DNA of 64,000 nt, from the NCBI RefSeq assembly GCF_025630775.1, contig NZ_JAOSZE010000003.1, forward strand, positions 62,001 to 126,000, given 5' to 3'. The notes below the pieces were generated by a model. The model was not told where the DNA came from. It searched no databases and saw nothing but the letters and a program-made list of their open reading frames with translations. Shown here piece by piece: positions 59,191-64,000 of this stretch (positions within the stretch are counted from its first letter, which is position 1; each line of letters begins with the position of its first letter). Source of the stretch: Actinoplanes sp. KI2. Lineage in GTDB: Bacteria > Actinomycetota > Actinomycetes > Mycobacteriales > Micromonosporaceae. A program made the position numbers and the translations under genes.

Positions 59191-59221
59191 GATGCCGCAG
59201 GGCCGACCACCCTGCGGCATC
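59191..59221 (+). terminator. Hairpin terminator after the M28 peptidase gene
   Basis: A perfect 12-bp stem GATGCCGCAGGG / CCCTGCGGCATC with a 7-nt loop begins 12 bp after the stop codon. No U-tract. Confidence 0.8.
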
Positions 59222-59399
59222 GAGCCGGCTCCCGGACGAAATCCAGGACGACACCGCGGTGGACGCTCGTCGAGCCGCGATCATGATGACTGAACTGGTA
59301 TGAGGACGGACGTTGATTGTTTAGATCTTGTCTTCCCTGAATCGGGCCGGGACGCCTAGCGTCCGTACGTTGGCCCTTTTTCACCTGGAGGTCGGGGTC

Positions 59400-62300
59400 G
59401 TGTCCCGTGCTTTGATCCGGCGCGTCGCCGCCGGAGCGTTATCGCTGTCCACCGTGGCCGTTGCCAGTTCGCTGACCGGTTCGCCGGCGCTGGCGAACCC
59501 GGCCGGCACCGGGCTGGTCATCAGCGAGGCGTACGTCAATGGCGGCTCCGCCGGTGCAAGTTATCTGAACAAGTTCATCGAGCTGTACAACCCGACCGGC
59601 GACGCGATCGCGCTGACCGGCGACACCCTGCAATATCGGGCGCCCACCAGCACCGTGACGCCGAGCGGGTCGCAGGTGTTCGCGCTGTCCGGGTCGGTCC
59701 CGGCGAAGAGCCACTTCCTGATCCAGCTGCCGAGCAACGGCGCGAACGGTGCGGCCCTGCCGACGCCCGACCTGTCGACCGGGGGCAGCGTGAACCCGGG
59801 CGCGGGCGGCGGCACGCTCTACATTGCCGCCAGCACGACGGGGGTGCTGCCCACCGACGGCGCGGTGATCGACAAGATCGGCTACGGGACCAGCAACTCG
59901 CCCGAGGGGACCGCGGCTTCCGGCAACTCGGTCGTCCTCAGCTATCAGCGGGCCGCCGACGGCACCGACACCGACAACAATCTCGCCGACTTCCCGGTTG
60001 CTACGCCCACGCCGACGGCTGCCACGCCGGTTTCCGACATTTCCGTCGTCAACCCGGGCACTCAGAATGCGACCGCCGGCACCGCCATCGCCCCGATCAC
60101 GCTGAACGCCGACGGCGGCACCCCGCCGTACACCTGGACGGCGACCGGCCTGCCGGTTGGTCTGGATATTTCCGGCTCGGGGGTCATCTCGGGCACGCCG
60201 GCGGCCGCGGGAACGTCGTCAGTGGTGGTCACCGCTGCTGACACCTCGGGCAGATCGGCGTCGGCGACCTTCAGCTTCGTGGTTGTCGCTCCGGCGGTCA
60301 CCCTGACGATCGCCCAGATCCAGGGCACCGACACCGACACGTCCCCGTACGTCAACCAGACGGTCGTCACCCAGGGCGTGGTGACCGCGGCCTACCCGAC
60401 CGGCGGGTTCAACGGCTTCTTCGTCGAGACCCCCGGCCCCGACACCACCCCCGGCGCCTCCGACGGCGTCTTCGTCTTCGGCTCGAACTCCGCCGCCCAG
60501 GTTGCCGTGGGCGACAGCGTCCAGGTCACCGGCAAGGTCCAGGAGTTCTCGGGCGAAACCGAGATCACCGGCCCGACGGTGACCAGGCTGGACACCCCGC
60601 TCCCGGCCGTCGAGCCGCGCGCGATCCCGTGGTCCGGCCTGGACACCGACGCCGAAAAGGAAGCACACGAGGGCGAGCTCGTCGCGCCGCAGGGCACCTT
60701 CACCGTCTCCGACAACTACGACACCAACTGGTACGGCTCGTTCACCCTTGCCGCCGGCGACACCCCGCTGCGCCAGCCGACCGACGCCGGCACCGCGGGC
60801 AGCGCCACCGCGCAGGCCGTCGCCGCCGACAACGCCGCCCGGATGATCACCCTGGACGACGGTTCGAGCCTGAACTACTCGACCGCCGCCAACACCGGCA
60901 AGCCGGTGCCGTGGCTGACCCCGACCGGCGCGGTCACCATCGGCTCGACGGTCACCTTCCACCAGCCGGTGGTTCTCGAGTACCGGTTCTCGCTGTGGAA
61001 CTTCCAGCCGCAGCACCAGGTCACCGACGACGGCTCGGCGGTCGCCACGTTCAGCGACCTGCGCACCGGCAACCAGCACCCGCGGTCGTTCGGCGGCCCG
61101 GTCCTGGCCACCTTCAACGTGGAGAACTACTTCCCGACCACCGGGGAGAAGTACGAGGCGGCCGGCCTGGGCACCTGCACCTACTACAACGACCGGGCCG
61201 GCAACCACATCGGCGTCAACACCTGCACCGGCACCGGCCCGCGCGGCGCCGCCAACGACGCCAGCTTCGCCCGTCAGCAGGCGAAGATCGTCACCGGCAT
61301 CAACCGGCTCGGCGCCTCGGTCGTCTCGCTCGAGGAGGTCGAGAACTCGGTCTGGTTCAACCAGCCGCGGGACACCGCGCTGGCCGGGCTGGTCGACGCG
61401 CTCAACGCCGCCGCGGGCTCCACCGTCTGGGCGTACGTGCCGTCCCCGCCCGCCGACAAGCTGCCCGCCCGCGCCGACCAGGACGTGATCCGCACCGCGT
61501 TCATCTACAAGCCGGCCGAGGTCGCGCTCGTCGGCCAGTCCCAGGTGCTGACCACCGCGTCCGGTCCCGGGCAGTCCTTCTCGATCGCCCGTGAGCCGCT
61601 GGCCCAGGGCTTCAAGAAGGTCGGCGCCACCGACGACAACGCGTTCGTGGTGGTCGCCAACCACTGGAAGTCGAAGGGCCCGGGCACCCCGCTCTACCCC
61701 GGCGACGAGGAGGACACGTCCTCGCAGGCGTTCGATCAGGGCGCGTTCAACGCCACCCGGGTGCACGAGGCGCAGGACACCATCGCCTTCGCCTCGTCGG
61801 TGGCCGCGGGGCTGAAGACCGACCGGATCTTCCTGGTCGGCGACTTCAACGCGTACACCCACGAGGACCCGATGGAGACGCTCTACGCGGGCGGCTACAC
61901 CGACATGGGCTCCACCCTGAACCCGGCCGAGCAGACCTACTCGTTCAACGGTCTCCAGGGCTCGCTCGACCACGTGGTCGCCAACCCCGGCGCCAAGGCC
62001 ATGGTCACCGGCGCCGACACCTGGCAGATCAACGCGCAGGAAGCGATCGCGTACGCGTACAGCCGCTACAACTACAACGTCACCCAGTTCTTCAACGCCG
62101 GCGACCCGTTCGCCGCCTCCGACCACGACCCGGAGCTCGTCGGCCTGGCCCTCCCGTCGGCCCCCGACTGGAACAAGTCGAAGATCTACAACTCCGGCGA
62201 CCTGGTCTACTACAACGGCTCCACCTGGCGGGCCCTCTGGTGGACCCTGAACCAGAAGCCGGGCGACGTCTACGGTCCCTGGGAGGAGATCCTCACCACC

Positions 62301-62447
62301 CAGGACGGCACCGCGCTCTGGACCCCGTCCCGCATCTTCGTGGCCGGCGACGTGGTCTCCTACCAGGGCAAGCGCTACCAGGCGCAGTGGTGGACCCGCA
62401 ACCAGAAGCCCGGCGACCCGTGGGGCCCCTGGAAGCTGATCGGCTGA
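59400..62447 (+). CDS. ExeM/NucH-type extracellular endonuclease with two chitin-binding modules
   Basis: A 1015-residue secreted nuclease. After the signal peptide (1-32) come a lamin-tail domain (about 35-165, LVISEAYVNGGSAGASYLNKF), a putative Ig/cadherin-like domain (about 215-300), and an OB-fold-like region (about 310-580, LTIAQIQGT). The endonuclease/exonuclease/phosphatase domain (about 590-915) shows LATFNVENYFP, SLEEVEN, FVVVANHWKSKG, LVGDFNAY and DHDPEL. Two C-terminal CBM5/12 modules (about 920-965 and 970-1015) each carry W-x-x-x-x-I/F-x-x-G-D-x-V-x-Y and PGD-x-x-GPW. It degrades extracellular DNA. GTG 59400 has GGAGG 8 nt upstream. Confidence 0.9.
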   Translation: MSRALIRRVAAGALSLSTVAVASSLTGSPALANPAGTGLVISEAYVNGGSAGASYLNKFIELYNPTGDAIALTGDTLQYRAPTSTVTPSGSQVFALSGSVPAKSHFLIQLPSNGANGAALPTPDLSTGGSVNPGAGGGTLYIAASTTGVLPTDGAVIDKIGYGTSNSPEGTAASGNSVVLSYQRAADGTDTDNNLADFPVATPTPTAATPVSDISVVNPGTQNATAGTAIAPITLNADGGTPPYTWTATGLPVGLDISGSGVISGTPAAAGTSSVVVTAADTSGRSASATFSFVVVAPAVTLTIAQIQGTDTDTSPYVNQTVVTQGVVTAAYPTGGFNGFFVETPGPDTTPGASDGVFVFGSNSAAQVAVGDSVQVTGKVQEFSGETEITGPTVTRLDTPLPAVEPRAIPWSGLDTDAEKEAHEGELVAPQGTFTVSDNYDTNWYGSFTLAAGDTPLRQPTDAGTAGSATAQAVAADNAARMITLDDGSSLNYSTAANTGKPVPWLTPTGAVTIGSTVTFHQPVVLEYRFSLWNFQPQHQVTDDGSAVATFSDLRTGNQHPRSFGGPVLATFNVENYFPTTGEKYEAAGLGTCTYYNDRAGNHIGVNTCTGTGPRGAANDASFARQQAKIVTGINRLGASVVSLEEVENSVWFNQPRDTALAGLVDALNAAAGSTVWAYVPSPPADKLPARADQDVIRTAFIYKPAEVALVGQSQVLTTASGPGQSFSIAREPLAQGFKKVGATDDNAFVVVANHWKSKGPGTPLYPGDEEDTSSQAFDQGAFNATRVHEAQDTIAFASSVAAGLKTDRIFLVGDFNAYTHEDPMETLYAGGYTDMGSTLNPAEQTYSFNGLQGSLDHVVANPGAKAMVTGADTWQINAQEAIAYAYSRYNYNVTQFFNAGDPFAASDHDPELVGLALPSAPDWNKSKIYNSGDLVYYNGSTWRALWWTLNQKPGDVYGPWEEILTTQDGTALWTPSRIFVAGDVVSYQGKRYQAQWWTRNQKPGDPWGPWKLIG

Positions 62448-62460
62448 TACCTCGACCGCG

Positions 62461-62492
62461 AGGGCCGCTCGAGCTTCGTGCTCGGGCGGCCC
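62461..62492 (+). terminator. Hairpin terminator after the nuclease gene
   Basis: A 14-bp stem with one G-T pair (62461-62474 with 62479-62492) and a 4-nt loop, followed by TTCC. It lies 14 bp after the stop codon. Confidence 0.8.
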
Positions 62493-62587
62493 TTCCGCAC
62501 CCCAGAACAGGGGCCGCCCACGGACGATCTTTGTGGCACACTGTCGGCCCTGCCGAAAGCGGCTCATGTTCGGAACGGGGAATGCGC

Positions 62588-64000
62588 ATGGCGACACTGG
62601 GCCGGGCCGCGAAGATCGTTGCTCTCCTGCTCGGGTTCTACCTGCTCTGCCTGCTGCTGCTGGTCGGCATGGTGGTGCTCGACGTCTTCGCGTTCAAGCT
62701 GCTGTTCGGCACGACGAACGCCGGCTGGCATGCCCCCAAGCTGGCCCTCGTGCTCCTGGCGGCGACCGTCGGCATCTTCATCGTCGTGGTCCGCGGCCTG
62801 TTCGTCTCGGTCCGCGTGCGTCGCAAGGATCTGACCGGCATCCCGGTCGGCCCCGCCGACCAGCCCGAGCTGTGGCGCCGGGTGAACGCGCTCGCCGAGG
62901 TGGTCGGCACCCGCCCGCCGGCCGAGATCCGGCTCGTGCCCGAGGTCAACGCGGCTGTGCTGGAGCACGCGCACCTGATGGGCCTGCTCCCCGGCAAGCG
63001 CCGGATGATGGTCGGCGTGCCGCTCATGCAGGCGCTGACCGTGCCCGAGCTGGAGGCGGTCCTCGCCCACGAGCTCGGCCACTACAGCGACCGCCACTCC
63101 CGCCTGGCGCCGCTCGCCGGCCGCGCACGGGCCGGCGTGATGGCCGCGATGCAGGCGGTCAGCAAGCAGGTGGGCAAGTCCGGCAAGTTCCAATGGCCCG
63201 GCAGCCAAATCTATGCGGAGCTGTTCCGGGCGTACGCAATCCTGGTTTTGAAGCAGACCTTCGCGATCAGCCGCGAGCAGGAGTACGCCGCGGATCGGAT
63301 CGCCGCGACCGCCGGTGGCCGGGAGAACGCCGCCTCCGCGCTGCGCAAGCTGCCCGCCACCGACGCGGCCTACGACCTCTACCTCAACGAGTTCATCGGG
63401 CGGGGCCTGGCGCGGAAGCTGGCGCCGCCGCCGGTGGAGGTGCTCGGCGGGTTCGGCGAGTTCCTGGCGGACCCGGAGCGGGCGAAGCAGATGGCCAAGT
63501 TCGACGACGCGGACGACGAGCAGGAGGCGCACGCCTTCGACTCACACCCGCCGATCCCCGACCGGATCGCCGCGATCATGGCGTTGCCCGACGACGGCCG
63601 GGCCCCGGCGCCGGCGGCCGACGGTCCTCCGACGCGGGCGTTCGCGCTGCTGGCCAACCCGTATGCGGTGCTCACCGCGCTGGGCCAGCAGATGCTGCGC
63701 GAGCACGTCGCCGGCGCACAGATCGCCGACTGGGAGACCATCGCCCGGACCGCCCGCATCGGCAGTGCCCAGGAGAACTCGCAGCCGATCGTGCACCTGG
63801 TCAGCACGATGATCGGCCGGCCGGCCCGGTTCACCGACTTCCTGGCGCTGGTCGAGGCCGGCCGGCTGCCCGAGATCCTGGACCGGATGGACCACACCGA
63901 GACGGCGCGGAAGCTCAACGTGCCGCCGCCGGCCCAGCGCGAGTTCAAGAAGAACGCGCTCGGCCGGATGCTCGCCGCCTGGGCGGTGTTCGAGCTGGTG
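62588..64000 (+). CDS. M48-family membrane metalloprotease (3' end outside window)
   Basis: At least 471 residues. Two transmembrane helices near the N-terminus (about 9-40 and 51-75) precede the M48 domain with zinc motif HELGH (161-165) in LEAVLAHELGHYSDRHS and the third ligand in SREQEYAADRIAA. Further sequence resembles the M48 proteases of actinomycetes with a long C-terminal region. It is an HtpX/Ste24-like membrane quality-control protease with its active site probably on the cytoplasmic side. ATG 62588 has GGGGA at 6 nt; ATG 62582 is two codons earlier. The frame is open to the window end. Confidence 0.85.
   Translation, partial: MATLGRAAKIVALLLGFYLLCLLLLVGMVVLDVFAFKLLFGTTNAGWHAPKLALVLLAATVGIFIVVVRGLFVSVRVRRKDLTGIPVGPADQPELWRRVNALAEVVGTRPPAEIRLVPEVNAAVLEHAHLMGLLPGKRRMMVGVPLMQALTVPELEAVLAHELGHYSDRHSRLAPLAGRARAGVMAAMQAVSKQVGKSGKFQWPGSQIYAELFRAYAILVLKQTFAISREQEYAADRIAATAGGRENAASALRKLPATDAAYDLYLNEFIGRGLARKLAPPPVEVLGGFGEFLADPERAKQMAKFDDADDEQEAHAFDSHPPIPDRIAAIMALPDDGRAPAPAADGPPTRAFALLANPYAVLTALGQQMLREHVAGAQIADWETIARTARIGSAQENSQPIVHLVSTMIGRPARFTDFLALVEAGRLPEILDRMDHTETARKLNVPPPAQREFKKNALGRMLAAWAVFELV

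Noticed and set aside
1-64000. CRISPR array, tRNA or rRNA genes, NRPS/PKS cluster, prophage
   Set aside because: No spaced direct repeats, no cloverleaf or T-loop patterns, no megasynthase or phage structural genes were seen on either strand. Short tandem repeats found are coding minisatellites, not CRISPR.

Overview
The window is a 64 kb stretch of very GC-rich DNA. Codon use, frequent GTG starts, XRE-DUF397 pairs, LAL and LuxR-type regulators, CBM2-bearing secreted hydrolases and leaderless-looking promoters all fit a filamentous soil actinomycete, most likely of the Micromonosporaceae (Actinoplanes-like). The assignment is by pattern recognition only. No rRNA, tRNA, CRISPR array, prophage or NRPS/PKS cluster was seen. 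The only mobile-element trace is one decayed transposase.

Layout. 1-8.7 kb: secreted polysaccharide and protein hydrolases (a GH51-like enzyme with fnIII and CBM2 under a CebR-type operator, a trypsin-like protease, a GH35 beta-galactosidase) and a lactate-permease-family transporter with an internal minisatellite. 8.8-15.2 kb: a PH-like membrane protein, an ESX-type polymorphic toxin with a CdiA-like C-terminal nuclease and its candidate immunity protein, an isochorismatase-fold hydrolase, an ornithine/diaminopimelate-type decarboxylase, an XRE/DUF397 pair and transposase debris. 15.4-19.5 kb: a NarL-type two-component system, a TrmB/LuxR regulator and an AlkZ-like glycosylase. 19.6-32.8 kb: three pectin-related genes (pectinesterase, PL26-type rhamnogalacturonan lyase, second pectinesterase), each preceded by a LacI-type palindrome. 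Interleaved with them are a ricin-repeat membrane protein, an AraC/FAD-oxidoreductase pair, and a LAL regulator divergent from a methyltransferase/class V aminotransferase operon.

32.9-36.5 kb: a HigBA-like toxin-antitoxin pair, then a PLP decarboxylase and a UbiD decarboxylase side by side. 36.5-41.3 kb: a five-gene minus-strand operon (membrane HtrA-like protease, MoxR ATPase, DUF58, two VWA membrane proteins), a MoxR/VWA module headed by a protease. 41.4-43.9 kb: a drug-efflux-type ABC pair divergent from its TetR regulator, with a clear inverted-repeat operator between. 44.0-46.9 kb: a translationally coupled trio of a membrane YVTN beta-propeller protein, a minimal ECF sigma factor and a zinc-type anti-sigma factor, with a perfect 42-bp tandem duplication across the last junction. 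46.9-49.5 kb: two membrane transporters. 49.6-57.2 kb: a surface/glycan region (repeat-containing surface protein, GtrA protein, GT-C-like membrane protein, methyltransferase, GT2, GDSL hydrolase). 57.4-64 kb: secreted M28 peptidase, a large ExeM-type nuclease with two chitin-binding modules, and a partial M48 metalloprotease.

Overall the segment reads as an accessory exoenzyme and cell-envelope region. Recurrent features are short in-frame tandem duplications, antisense overlaps at convergent gene ends, and TANNNT boxes 6-8 nt upstream of start codons that lack a Shine-Dalgarno sequence.
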